From contig JAIQDT010007343.1 in assembly GCA_021521415.1 (NCBI GenBank), forward strand, positions 1 through 64,000: a stretch of 64,000 nt of DNA, written 5' to 3'. Each line of letters opens with the position of its first letter. Position 1 is the stretch's first letter. This DNA is from Bidens hawaiensis. Its lineage: Eukaryota > Streptophyta > Magnoliopsida > Asterales > Asteraceae. A program made the translations under genes and the position numbers. The notes beneath the pieces are model-generated. The model made no database searches. It had not been told where the DNA came from and saw only the letters and a program-made list of their open reading frames with translations. Positions 23,751 to 35,402 of the stretch are shown here, piece by piece.

Positions 23751-26043
23751 TGTCACACCCGGCCCTGAGCGGCGGAAACAGCCGGGCGCGCGCGAGTGGG
23801 AATTGATACTTAAGCACGGGCCATTGCAAACATTCAAAGTAAGATTTTCATTGCGCATGAAAAGTTTAATACAAATACATTACATTGTTTAAAAATTATA
23901 AAAACATCCAAGTATAAAAATTATTGAAGATTTCCACGCCATATCCCCATGCGCGGCGGGAACAACCACGCGCATCGAAGGGATAGAACTAAAATCTTTC
24001 AAAAAGCTAGTTTAGATGTTCAGCGTGAGGTGCTCTAAGTGTGACTCCATGCGCTACCTAGTTATCTCCTGAAAGACACGTAAAAACATTTGAATCAGTA
24101 TAAACTGAGTGAGTTCACAAGTCTTTGTAACTTGATAAATCGTATTGCATCATAATCTTGATACAAATCATTCTGAAACATAATTCTGATAGCATCATTA
24201 AAACACATGCTTGGTAAGACATAGTTATATCAACATATTCTGATAAAATCGTTCCGCGGGTTACGCGCGAACATTTCTGGGAACTGTGCTCGTCTATGCA
24301 AAGTGGCGCTGCCACTACGAGCTAAAATAAGTAATACCGTCCCGCGGGTTACGCGCGAACGTTTCAGGAACATGTGCTCGTCCATGCAAAGTGGCGCTGC
24401 CACTACGAGCTAAAATAATAATTCCGTCCCGCGGGTTACGCGCGGACGTTGTGCCGGAAAACAAGGCGCTCGTCCATGCAAAGAGGCGCGACCCCTACGA
24501 GCGGGTTCAAACCCATAGTACTGCCCCATGACCATACTAGGCACTCGTCCATGCAAAGAGGTGCGACCCCTACGAGTGGGTGGATCAAACCAGCAGTCCC
24601 TACCCTTAGAGTTCCAATGGTAAAGTGATCACTTACTCGAGTTCTAGCGCACATACATCGAAAACCTTAGATAACCGTTTGCATTACTCATCATGAAACA
24701 TAACTTAAACACATAATCGCTTGCATAGCTTGTAAGTATACCATGATAAAACATTATTTAAGTACGTGTCCCTCGCCCCGAAAACAGTTTAAAAATAGTG
24801 AAAACAGTGAAAATAGGGGCTGTGAGACTCACCTGTGGTTCTTGTTAAGGGATTAATCGAGATTCGGGTTTTCTTGGTGTTGGCCTCGGAATCGAAGGTC
24901 TAGAATACGATTAAATAACAAGTATATATATTAAGATCAAGAAATAGGAGAATATAAGGGTTGGATAGTAGATCTCAAGGTTATAACCTCGGCTTACCTA
25001 GTAACTGGAACGGAATCGAAAATAACGGATGCTCGGGAGATGATTAGTGCAAGTTTGCAGTTCTTTGGAGTGTGTTTTGAGTGATAATTTAGGTTACATA
25101 TTTATAGGCAAACTCAAGGGAACACAATCCCTTGCTTTAGGGGATTGAAATCTTTTCATATCTAGGTGTAATGATGATAAAGTATGGAAATTATTATTGT
25201 TTATTGTTTACTTAAAAGTGGAGGAGTGGACAAAAGATCTTGATTTGATTTGGACAGGACATGCAGGTCTGGGGTTGGTGAGAATAGGGTGGCTGACAGT
25301 TGACTTTTCATGTTACAGTGTGCTTTTTCAGGTACTTTTGTCAGTGTACAGTAAAAAAAGTGGAAAATCTCTGAAACACGCTACTGTTTCCTTTTGGGCG
25401 GGAGTAATCTCCTTATGTCTGGAGAATAGACTAAGTGTTCTGTGCGCATCACTTTGTGCGCATAGCTTTCTGCGTGAAGGACATTTCTTTGCTGCGGGTA
25501 GGTGCGTAACCTTCTCGCAGTTAGGGACATTGAGTTTCATTTGTAGATTCTCCAGGTGGTCTTGGTATTTCAACATAGTGATCAGTTATGTTGAAGTCAA
25601 TTCCATCTTGGAGCATCAGACAAACTGGCTCTCAATGTTCCCGCCATGCGGGGAGGTTAGTTCCCTTCCGCACGCGCATAAACGATGTAGGATGCACCCG
25701 CCTTAGCATCATGCGGGATGGTCAACCCATAGACAACATAACGTTAAGTTACATGAAAACATAAAGCCAAAACATTCGCGCATGGCGCATATAACATATG
25801 CTCACGCTGGTTCTTAACATGGTGCGCTCGCGCAGGGCGCACATAACAAATGCACGCGCTGACTAACATGGCGCGCTCGCGCAGGGCGCACATAACAAAT
25901 GCACGCGCTGACTAACATGGCGCGCTCGCGCAGGGCGCACATAACAAATGCACGCGCTGACTAACATGGCGCGCTTAATATTTACAATCACCTAATTATT
26001 AGGTTGATTACTTAAAGGGATTGGGAATTTACCGGGTGTCACA
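23751..26043 (-). repeat. Chromovirus 5' LTR
   Basis: 2,293 bp; differs from the 3' LTR at about five sites (for example near 23787, 23998, 24344, 25616 and 25645). Intron-like module at 24069-24832; arrays at 24247-24582 and 25825-25975. Confidence 0.97.
24069..24832 (-). other. Intron-like module in the chromovirus 5' leader
   Basis: Same signals as in the 3' LTR. Here the module would be in the genomic RNA leader, downstream of the TATA box and upstream of the PBS and the gag-pol ATG at 23528. Its removal would shorten the leader by 764 bases without touching the ORF. Confidence 0.55.
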
Positions 26044-26048
26044 TACGC

Positions 26049-26293
26049 GATTCGAGCTTAGTCGAAGACCAAATGCGATGAAAACTCAAGAAGAACATAT
26101 TATTTGAAGACCTGTTAAAGTGCCCACTAAAGACACTAGTTTGAATCAATTTAGAATATGAAAAAGCGTATTTTATATTCATTTGATTCAATTTTGTAAA
26201 CGCTATCGTACTAGAATATTTCCCCTTACTAACAAGAGTATTGTTAGCATATATTTTATTTTATTATAAATAAAATGTGACACATGTCCTACT
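26049..26293 (+). repeat. Element D 5' LTR, right part
   Basis: Continues the LTR after the chromovirus TSD (ttcgagcttagtcgaagacc, also at 33509-33530). It ends GTCCTAC, where the 3' LTR has GTCCTACA. Confidence 0.8.
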
Positions 26294-29064
26294 ATCTTAA
26301 AACAGATTTCGCTAAATTACTAAAATTTTAAAACCTTATTTATAAGGATTTGGGGTTCACGAAATAGTATAATATAAAAAAATTTTATAGATTATAATTT
26401 TATAAATATTTTTTTGAGAAATTACTTGTGTAGTACAACTTGTTGTGTGTTGTATTTGGATTTTAAGAGATTGTGGTGCAATCTTAAATCCTATTCCGTA
26501 TCGTTCTGGAAACGATTTTCGTAATCGCTTGTATTCTAAATATAATGTTAGAAATGGTATTGAAAAACCATTGGGATTTTATTGGTTTTGTTTAACGATT
26601 TTTGCAATTGTTTGTGTTTAAAAATTGTGTTAGAAATGGTTTTTAGTAAACCATTCGTTTATGGTGAACGCTAACACTATAATGTGCACGTTAGATTGGG
26701 TTTATGGGTTTTGGTAAATGGTTCATTTCCAAACATTTGTGTTTAAGCGTCTCGTTTCCTCACATAAATGTTAAAAACAATTATTTCATAAAAATAACAA
26801 GTCTTAATGTTTTTCTTCACTAAATGTTTAAATATCTAACATGCGTGTTAGATATGGTTTATTATATATATATATAAACATATGTGTTTAATTGTGTAAA
26901 CGTTAATTTTTAGCCGGCATGTTAGAAAATAGTGTAGTGAGATGTACATGTGTATTTTGGTGGAATAAAGCACAAAAGCTTCCACGTGTTGTTCATATTC
27001 CTCCCATTAAGTTATCAATAATTCAAGCATTAACTCTGTGTTAATGGAACGACGTTTGGGCTATACACTAGAAAAACCGTCAATTTAAAAGGTTTCGCCT
27101 CAACGATTAATGTTTCTTGTATTTATATTCTTTCCTCTAACGTGTGCGTTGGAATCGTTTAAGTTCTAACATGTATGTTAGAAATTGTTTATTTTATAAA
27201 TCATACTAACCGAAAATATTTTATGTGAACATTTAATTTTCTAGCTTGTGTGTTATTACATGTTTTTATTTACCATGAGTGCTAGAAATCGTGTTAGTAT
27301 ATGGGCATTAAACCTAAACCATATTTAATTGTTTGATGTTTTAGGTTTTGATCTTTGATATTATAAATCCTTATTGATATTATTGATGTAATATATTGCA
27401 AAACTAATGAAATATTTTAAAATGATTTTTAAACAAAGTTTTGCATATTTTATATAATTCAAAATGGTACGCTACTTTTGCTAAAAGTAGTATATGTTGA
27501 ACCAAGATAACGTCTCAAGGATACTTTATGGTGGAAAACAACTTCGTGTTGTTTGAACAAAATTGATTGTTCAAGCTTCGCTACTTAAATGTAGTAATTG
27601 TAACAACTTGATGTTGTTTTAAACATGTTTTTAAAATTATAACGAGGATACAAGGATATATGTGTATGGAATTCTATTTGAGGGAGTACCTCAATACATA
27701 GCTTAAAATCATATTATTGAAATTATTTTGGTCGAATGATGAGAGTGTTGATGATAATAATAACACTTTGACATTTGATGTCTAGATGTCGTCAATTTAT
27801 CCATTAGAATATTTATTTTTAAAAGTGTTTTACACTTTATGTTGTAGTTTCGGTTGTATTATTATTTTGTGTTCAATATCTTCGGATAACACATTCAGTT
27901 TTACAACCAAATACAACAATATTTATTGTGATTTATAAAATTATTTTATAGATTTTTTAACAAAAATTTTATGTTAGAAAAAAAGTATAATTTTAAATTG
28001 ATAGTTCAAAAAGAATTTTGCATAAGAAACAACTTGTGAGTTGTTGCATTGACTAAAGTCTAATACGACACATCAAAAGTATAGCAACATCATGAGAGGG
28101 TCATGAAATAATGTGGTGAGTGTATTAAGATGAAATACACAAGAATGTGATATTTACCTCATTGGAAATCAGTTGATATGAATTAATGACGTATTTAACT
28201 CCTTGGAGATTAACTAAGTGTGAATTGTAACAAAACACACGTTAATGCGATATTTATATCCTTGGATATTCATCTTTGAAAATTCACCGTACGCGAATCA
28301 TAAGAGATTTATTATGTTATTATTGTAATTGAATTTAAGTAAATCTTAATAGATTTATTATAATATGCTTACAATGGTGATGAATATATAGATGTTTCTA
28401 CTCCCATCCATTTTGTTTGAACTATGTGAAAGTTTGTCTTTTATTTTAGGAGAATGTCTCAATAAATAGTTTCAAGAGACAACAATGAAATATATAAATC
28501 ACTTTATGCAAATATGAATTCCAAGAATTTGGGTGTCAATTTAATTAACTTTATCTCAACATAATAGTGATTGTAGACGAGAAACATTCATCTTGTTGGT
28601 AATGACTGTATTCATCAAAATGATTTGGATTAAGAATTATGTTCAAAATCTATATAAGTCGATGGTGAAGCCTTGAAGATAAAGGCAAAAGAGTTATGTT
28701 CGTTAAATGAATGAAAAAGTTATGTATATTCTATATGATAACTTGTTTGGGGATTGTGTATAAGTCTCATAGTTTTGTCTAAAGAAAGGGTTGAGTGTTT
28801 CAAAGTGATATTATAATTGTTGTGAAGTATCAGAATGATGCATCTTCTATTCACATGCTAAAGTATTGTAGCCTAAAGCATGCTAGATTAATACTTGTTA
28901 ATTATGGTACTTCGCAAAGACTAATTAACACGAAATATTTGAAACATTAACAACACAAGAATGAATTTGTGCATAGAAAAATTTAAAGAAATTTTCATTT
29001 AATCTAAGGAAATGATATAACTTATGAGGATCTTAAAAGACCTCAACTTTTTAGATATGTCTTA
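26294..29064 (+). other. Element D interior, left part, non-coding
   Basis: 2.8 kb of AT-rich sequence with many stops in all frames. The phrase 'taacatgtgtgttagaaatgg' and close variants recur between 26530 and 27300. No PBS or retrotransposon domain recognised. Confidence 0.5.
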
Positions 29065-29998
29065 TGTAACGTCCGACTTTTACAAATAATAAATAAAGTA
29101 ATATTTAAATAAAGTTTGTTATTTAATCGTCGTATAATAATAAGTCATAAATTAAAATGAGAGATGGTAGGCTTAAATGGATATGGACTTAAAAATAAAA
29201 CATGGACTTAGTGGATTAATGGGCTTAAGGTCCATGAGCTAAGGGTATAAGTACCCCTTAAACCTTCCCTAAAACCCTAGATCTCATAATTCCATACCTT
29301 TCCATTTTTACCAACACACACTCTCCCTACCTTGAAACCCGAGAACGAGATCCAAGTTGTTTTAGTGATTTCCGCATCCAAACAACAAGAAGAATCAAGA
29401 TCTAGCTCGTGTCAAGATTTAAGCTCTAAAACAAGTTTCGCTAGAGGTACGTTTGTGGTGTAAAGGTGGTTCATTTGGTGTCGATTCTCCATGAAAATTG
29501 GTAGAACCATAGATCGGGGCCTAAAGGTTAATAAAAATATAAACTTGACGTAAAAATGTGAACTTTGAGGGTCAGATTCGTTTAACTCGTTAGTTAAGTT
29601 CGGCTCGTTCATGACTTGTAGATCTAACGCGAGTTTGACTCTTTGCAAACCTAGAATATAATATTTGAAGCTTGAATCTAACCAAGTTTATATTTTAGTT
29701 GTTAATATTAATAGAAATAAATTAATAAAAGTATTAATAATAATACTAATAATAATATAATAATAAAAATAATTCTCGTAAACAAAGAAGAAAGAAGAAG
29801 GAAAATGAAAGGAAAAGAGAAATAAAAGAAAAAGGGGAAAGGAAAGGAAAAGGAGCTCATGATGAGCAGCCAATATGTGTATAAAAGGTTGGGAAGATAA
29901 ACATTAAACACAAGACCATGTTGGTGGAGTGGTTGAGACACAATATGGGAAGCGAGAGGTCACAGGATTGAATCCTGGATCTTGCGTGAAATACTTTT

Positions 29999-30255
29999 TT
30001 TATGCGAAATGGGTCATGCGAAGCGAACCAGCTCATGCAAAGCGAAAAAAAAGTTCATGCGAAGCAAACCAGTTCATGCGAAGCGAAAAAGTTCATGCGA
30101 AGCGAACCAGCTCATGTGAAGCGAAAAAGTTCAAGCGAAGCAAGTCCAAGCGAAGCGAACTGAATCCAAGCGAAGCGAACTGAGTCCAAGTGAAACGAGT
30201 CCAAGCGAAGCGAACTGAGGGGTTCAAGCGAAGAGAACTGAGGGGTTCATGCGAT
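29999..30255. repeat. Array of CATGCGAAGCGAA / CCAAGCGAAGCGAA units
   Basis: About fifteen units, 13-22 bp apart, nearly all in one direction. The core equals that in the Sirevirus spacer at 7965-8205. Open reading frames through it are repeat artefacts. Confidence 0.85.
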
Positions 30256-30490
30256 GTGAACTGGGCCATTCCTAGTTAATCCAAGATAATCCAACAAAAT
30301 AAACCAAACCAACCAACTTCGTTATCTCCGTATAACCCGATATATTTTAAGATAAATAATCAATTAAAGGAAAGGAATATATTTGTATATTCATATATAA
30401 TTAAAAGAAAGGTACATATATATATGTATATGTACACATACATACACAATAATATATTAAAGGAAAGGAACATGTATTAATGAAGAAGAG

Positions 30491-30492
<2 letters not shown>

Positions 30493-30551
<59 letters not shown>
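30493..30551. repeat. (TA)n microsatellite
   Basis: About 29 TA units inside the solo LTR. Confidence 0.9.
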
Positions 30552-30556
<5 letters not shown>

Positions 30557-30784
30557 ATGGGAGGATATGAACGCAAAATAAAGACCGTCGTTAAGTAAAG
30601 TTATTTCGTTAGATTTGTTAGCCCAAACAAACGAGCCTAGCCTATCAAGTACGCTAGACTAATAAATACGAATCTAATTAATTATGTTAGTACGTGGTTA
30701 ATTAATGAATATATGTGTTAAACAGTTAGCCGCGCACAACTCAGGAAGGACATTACTATAAACGGTGAACGTAACATGATCCAG

Positions 30785-31353
30785 GTGAGTTCTAGCCCCT
30801 TTTATGTGTTATGTTTTCGGGGCTGTGTGCATACTACGATGTGTTTAGATGTATACACTTAACTTAAATGGTAAGTGTATATTAGATATATGTTTGCATA
30901 TGAATGTGAATGATATGGATTGTTTAACTAGTATGCATGTGATGTTATATTAGTTATGTTTGAAGGAAATAGAAAGGAAATGTAATGAAGGTAGAATGGT
31001 ATGGTATGTTAGAGGGCACCGGGCCCTAATAATAACCGAGGTATGTAGGGCACTGGACCCTTATAATATCCAAGGTAAGTAGGGACTGGACTCTGAGGAG
31101 ATCTTAGGTATGAAGGACACCGGATCCTTATAATTCCGAGGTATGTAGGGCACTGGACCCTTATAATATCCAAGGTATGTTGTTAGTATGAAAGTATGAA
31201 CGTATGTATGTATGTACGTATGTATGATTGAATGATATAAGAATGAGTAAGTATCAATACGTATCTTTGGACGGTATTGGTAAGTAAGTGGATGTAATGT
31301 ACGTTAATTAACTAAAACTCACTCAGCGTAGCTGACTTTTAGTATGCACGCAG
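30785..31353 (+). other. Intron-like module in the solo LTR
   Basis: ATCCAG|GTGAGT at 30785; AAACTCACTCAGCGTAGCTGAC at about 31314-31335 supplies the conserved block and branch-like CTGAC; ends GCACGCAG at 31353. Encloses a tandem repeat at 31013-31180. Confidence 0.5.
31013..31180. repeat. Tandem repeat, unit about 40 bp
   Basis: Four to five units of 'agggcaccgggccct', 'aataatatccgaggtatgt' type. Position inside the intron-like module matches that of the arrays in the other LTR families. Confidence 0.7.
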
Positions 31354-31616
31354 GCAAGTAGAATGAGACAAGTTGCTTGATGAGGACACGTGGCAATAAG
31401 AGGAAGACTGTCATCGCTATGAAGAAGACACCGTATCGTTTAATGTTTTATGGATTTATGTTATGATGTTTAAGACAAGATGGTTATTTTATGAATAAAT
31501 AAATGACTTTTATTTCCGCAAAATGTTTTAATTAACTCTGATTTTACAAATTATGTGAATGAGTAAATCCAACAAGCAAGAAAGTAAGGCACCCGGGTAG
31601 GGGGCCTTACATCTTA

Positions 31617-32894
31617 GATGGAGATTTATAATCCTTTAAGAATTGTGACGGTTTGTAAACAACCTTATGATAAGTTGAGCTTAAACGCTAGCAAGTGGTG
31701 AAAGCTTACACCAAGGCATGCGTTTCTCTATGAATAAGCATCGATTAAATCACTAATATAGAGACACTGACTTGTTTAAATCATGAGTGTGGATGTGTGG
31801 TCATAAGTAAAGTTAATCAAACTACGTCAAAATGAAAGAAATATGGGGGAAGTAAGTTAAGAAACAACACTTTTGGGGTATGTAGAAATGGTAATTAAGA
31901 TGACTTCTCAGACTTTTGTAGAAATGAAGAACCTTTCTTTACCCTATGCGGAAATTGGATGATGTTATCCAATAAAATTTAAATGTGGGGGTTTCTTGCA
32001 TTTGAACATTGGAAGGTTGTGTTTCCTTGAAATGAGAATTGTGGTTTTCAAAAGATAATCGCTATAACAAGGTTCAAGATGAGTCTCGAGGTTATTGTCT
32101 TAGAAAATAACAATAGGCAATATTAACTTACAAGTTAAGAACACGTCATAACAACTCATCTTGATTGCAGTTTTCTAATATTGACTTGATAAAGTCATAT
32201 ATAATGGTTTTGGATCCAAAAACCCTAGGTTTGATGAAGATGGAGTTGTGGAATGAGACTAAAGCCCATTAGAAAGTGAATGCAAAGGAAAACCTAACCT
32301 ATGAGATTGGAGATCCCAAGATTTAAATTCAACAGAACAACCTAACTGCATGAAATAAGGTCACTGTGGGGGGTATAGCTAATATATATGTTTATACATA
32401 AGCTAGTGTGTATGTTAAATATATATCCTCCAAAATAGTAAAGAGAGTGTAATTACTTCCTAGTTCATTTCTATAACAACAGTGACATGTTGCGAGGCTA
32501 AGCATAATGTACGGTTAATGATTTGTGGTAGTCGTCATAACCTTTATGTTTTTAATGATTTATTGATATTCACCTATGTGAAAGAGAAGCGAGCCACTTC
32601 AAATGAAATTCTGGGGTGCATAATTCCTAGAGCTTTTACAGAACCAGGCCAGTGTTCTAGGACCATAATGGACACGACAATTAGGGGATGTGCCCGGCTA
32701 GGGAGAGTATTATGTGAAGTGTATTTTTGTCTACACAAATGGGGGTTTGTTCAAGGACACCACGTCTACTAACCGCTAGGAGATTAAGTATGCTTCATAA
32801 ATGAATATTCAAAGCTAACACCTACCTCTCCTGTAATACGTAACTATCGAGGTTCCATTGAATTTTCTTTATGTGTTTGATTGATCTTCATTCA
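31617..32894 (+). other. Element D interior, right part, non-coding
   Basis: 1.3 kb with no intact ORF longer than about 95 codons and no convincing domain. A few phrases hint at decayed pol, but I cannot support an assignment. Confidence 0.4.
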
Positions 32895-32904
32895 TGTGGG
32901 GGAT
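32895..32904 (+). other. Element D polypurine tract
   Basis: TGTGGGGGAT directly before the 3' LTR TGTTGAAA. It sets the plus orientation of the element. Confidence 0.75.
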
Positions 32905-33748
32905 TGTTGAAAAATATTTTTAATGAATGTGAGATCAATGCAAGACTCTTCATTTACATCTTGTGAAACTCTTTTTAATTATGTCTATAATTAGAAGTAA
33001 GTTACAATTAATGTATATAAGTGAGCTTATTGTTAAGCTCTTCATGAGTCATAATGTTTATGTATAAATAGATACTTTGTGCCTTGGTTAAAGATAAGAA
33101 AAAGAAGAGAAGTTTTGAACAATAGGATGATCATAAAATAGAAACTTTAGTATATTTATTTTTCAAGAATATTGGAAAAGAGTACTCTCTAAACTTCATC
33201 TTCATATTTCCAAGTTCAAACACATTAAACTATCCGATGTAACATCGGGCGCTTGGCCTTCTCCGGCAGTACATACTGCTTCGGTTGATGTACCTTAGGA
33301 GACACAAGAGCTCTTTAGTAGAGGCTCGGAATCTGTTTTAAGGGATCCATGTTGAACATGAATCCGCCATAACTGTCAACGTCGGTTTGTTCGTTCGTTC
33401 TTGTAGCAACAGATCGTACAGGAAGGAGGCACGGCTCATGCACTTGTTATACAAGAAGATGCAGATGAAGATATCGTTGAAGACTATATAAAAGATTGAA
33501 AATGCGTTTTGAGCTTAGTCGAAGACCAAATTTGATAAAAAATCACAATATATTATTTGAAGACCCATTAAAGTACCCTCTATAGACACTAGTTCGAATC
33601 AATTTTAGAATATGAAAAACCAAAGTTTATATTCATTTGATTCATTTTGTAAATGCTATCGTACTAGAATATTTCCCATTGCTAACGAGAGTATCGTTAG
33701 CGTTTATTTTATTTTATTTTTTAAATAAGATGTGACCTACGTCCTACA
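32905..33748 (+). repeat. Element D 3' LTR
   Basis: 844 bp, TGTTGAAAAATATTTTT...GTCCTACA, followed by TSD AAATA. Colinear with the split 5' LTR but with many substitutions and small indels, so D is much older than the chromovirus inside it. Confidence 0.85.
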
Positions 33749-33754
33749 AAATAA

Positions 33755-34201
33755 TCAAAATAAAACCCATGAAAAAGGGTGATTGTTGTTCCGAGGATAG
33801 CACCGCCCCTTAACCTGTTTTATGGGTGTAGATTTCCTCCTAGTGTTGGCTATCGGGTTGTGGAATCCACAGGGTACTGGAAGCGGCTTTGTATTAGGGT
33901 TGGGAATGGATCTACGAGGGTGATTTGTGGAGGTGGATGTGAAACAGTGAGGGTTGAGCCAAGTCTTGGCGCTAGCGGTTGTGATACTGGCGGTACAATG
34001 ATGGTTGCAAACAGCACTGGCGAAGGTGGTTTGATGACAGCGGTTGGGGGTGGTGAGGCGGTAGTGGTCGGTGATGGCGTTGGTGTTGTGGGTACAGAAG
34101 CCACAGGGGTTGGGAACCGAGATCGGTTTTTGAGAAGATTGATCATCTCCGCAAGTGGACTCGATTTGAGCCAACGACTCGTTCAATTTTTGAGCGTCCA
34201 T
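33755..34201 (-). pseudogene. Element C gag-like fragment
   Basis: Starts ATG at 34201, shortly after the PBS, and reads MDAQKLNESLAQIESTCGDD, then a proline/threonine-rich stretch. The start resembles plant LTR-element Gag N-termini. It lacks a recognisable capsid core or zinc knuckle and ends where element D inserted. An open frame on the opposite strand is a composition shadow. Confidence 0.4.
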
Positions 34202-34216
34202 AGAGGGATCAAGATC

Positions 34217-34228
34217 GCTCTGATACCA
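34217..34228 (-). other. Element C primer-binding site
   Basis: On minus TGGTATCAGAGC, exact iMet-type PBS, one base from the LTR edge. It proves that the repeat at 34230 is a 5' LTR on minus. Confidence 0.85.
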
Positions 34229-34229
34229 C

Positions 34230-34535
34230 TTATACGAACCTAATCGTTAATAAAATGGTCCAAAAAATAAGAAAGAATCCATACTAGAAATCGTACGCTT
34301 TTAGAAGAGACTTTGATTGTTCAAATCATATTTTTCATTCTTACCTTCGGTAACAAAACTTCTAACTATAAATAGCCTTACATTAAACAAACACTCTTAA
34401 TAAACTACCCACTACAAAATACTAAACCGACAAATATCAAACTAGACAAAAACAAAGAGCATATAAAAGTTGTATGACATTGAGTTGAAGGTGTGCATGG
34501 GAACGTGGTGTGGTGCCAGATCGTGGCACACAACA
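34230..34535 (-). repeat. Element C 5' LTR
   Basis: 306 bp, colinear with 15642-15961 with small indels. Read on minus it starts TGTTGTGTGCCACG and runs to the PBS. Confidence 0.75.
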
Positions 34536-34809
34536 ATCTGCAGCGTCAACAACAACTAGATCATCTAAAACTATTGATTTCTTGTAAATAAAGAATAGAT
34601 TTATACGAAAACTGTTTATCTTAAGTCCCACCGTTAGAACACGTCTTCGCGTAGAAAATTCAAATGAAAATCCATCTTGAAAGATAAATGGAATTTCTAT
34701 TTGCTCATTGGGAAGATAAAAGTGTGTTCTTGTGAATTGTTGAAATTTTACGTGGTATTGAGGGGATATCACTATTCAATATAGTTGATGAAACATAATG
34801 ATGAAATTA

Positions 34810-34815
<6 letters not shown>
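34536..34815. other. Non-coding flank, nothing recognised
   Basis: The open frame on minus through this stretch overlaps the LTR of element C and has no family features. Confidence 0.4.

Positions 34816-34863
<48 letters not shown>
34816..34863. repeat. (TA)n microsatellite, left edge of element E
   Basis: About 23 TA units; a matching tract is at 39922-39974. Confidence 0.9.
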
Positions 34864-34866
<3 letters not shown>

Positions 34867-35402
34867 GTTTGGGCTTATTCCAGAACTAATTTTAGAGTGA
34901 GAAGTGCGAGAAGCCATTTTAGCCAATCACAATTTTTTTTATTTTATGTATAATTAACTATATAGGTACATTGGTAAAATCTCTAGTTTGTTTTATTCGG
35001 TAAGTAATAAACTCTTTTGGAAGTTTCAAATTATAGTTTTTCTATTTATTTATATTATTTTAATTGTTTATTATCCATCATCTTGTATTATCTTGAAAGC
35101 TTAACGTTTTGAAACATCATGATATCAAATATTGATTGAGTAATAGATTTGTTTTTGGATGAAAATGCCTATCTTGATCATGCAATCACAATACTTAAAT
35201 TTTCGTCCCATTTATACATGTTTTTATGTTTTTTATGAATCTTATTACTTTTTATTTTATTAATTTTATGATTAAACATCGCTAATAAATATAAATATGT
35301 GTTTTATGATGTACACGGCTTAATGAGATACATAATTTTATCAGATCAACATATCATTATGTAGCTAAAAGATCGTAACATATACAACACATACTTATAT
35401 TA

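Larger units (their letters stand above)
16759..26043 (-). mobile_element. Intact Ty3/gypsy chromovirus (Tekay-like), 9,285 bp
   Basis: Complete by structure: two 2,293-bp LTRs, PBS, one uninterrupted 1,480-codon gag-pol ORF, PPT, and a perfect TSD TACGC (16754-16758 and 26044-26048). Read on minus, LTR ends are TGTGACACCCGG and CCGGGTGTGACA. I counted five differences between the LTRs (about 0.2%), so the insertion is recent. It sits inside the 5' LTR of element D. Confidence 0.97.
29446..30745 (+). other. Candidate first intron in the solo LTR
   Basis: GAG|GTACGT at about 29446 and CACAACTCAG|GAAGG at about 30745 would remove the palindromic array and a TA tract, leaving a 39-base exon before the next donor at 30785. 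Speculative, from motifs only. Confidence 0.3.
29065..31611 (+). mobile_element. Gypsy-type solo LTR, 2,547 bp
   Basis: Starts TGTAACGTCCG, ends GGGGGCCTTACA, with perfect 5-bp TSD TCTTA (29060-29064 and 31612-31616). No internal coding region, so it is a solo LTR left by LTR-LTR recombination. It has a TATA-like GGGTATAAGTACC (29244-29256) and intron-like signals, and belongs to a different family from the LTRs at 43, 35852 and 42054. Confidence 0.92.
16152..33748 (+). mobile_element. Element D: decayed LTR retrotransposon hosting two later insertions
   Basis: The 5' LTR (16152-16758 plus 26049-26293) and 3' LTR (32905-33748) are clear copies of each other. AAATA flanks the whole (16147-16151 and 33749-33753). 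A PPT (TGTGGGGGAT) precedes the 3' LTR, giving plus orientation. The interior (26294-29064, 31617-32904) has no gag-pol ORF, so it is non-autonomous or dead. Family not identified. Confidence 0.85.
15642..34535 (-). mobile_element. Element C: short minus-strand LTR element, split by element D
   Basis: Two related direct repeats (15642-15961 and 34230-34535) read on minus as LTRs starting TGTTGTGTGCCACG. A PBS (34217-34228) sits inside the right one and a purine-rich stretch beside the left one. Without the nested 17.6 kb, the interior is only about 670 bp and includes a gag-like start, so C was a miniature or deletion-derived element. The outermost 5-bp flanks (GTTTG and ATCTG) do not match. 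Confidence 0.6.

Noticed and set aside
30000..30183. ORF reading AKRSELNPSE-type repeats
   Set aside because: Translation of the CATGCGAAGCGAA array.
33779..34243. 154-codon plus-strand ORF rich in Gly and Val
   Set aside because: Antisense shadow of the gag-like fragment of element C, whose strand is fixed by its PBS and LTR orientation.
15637..34540. Target duplication for element C
   Set aside because: Flanks GTTTG and ATCTG do not match; no shifted 4-6 bp match was found at the inferred ends.
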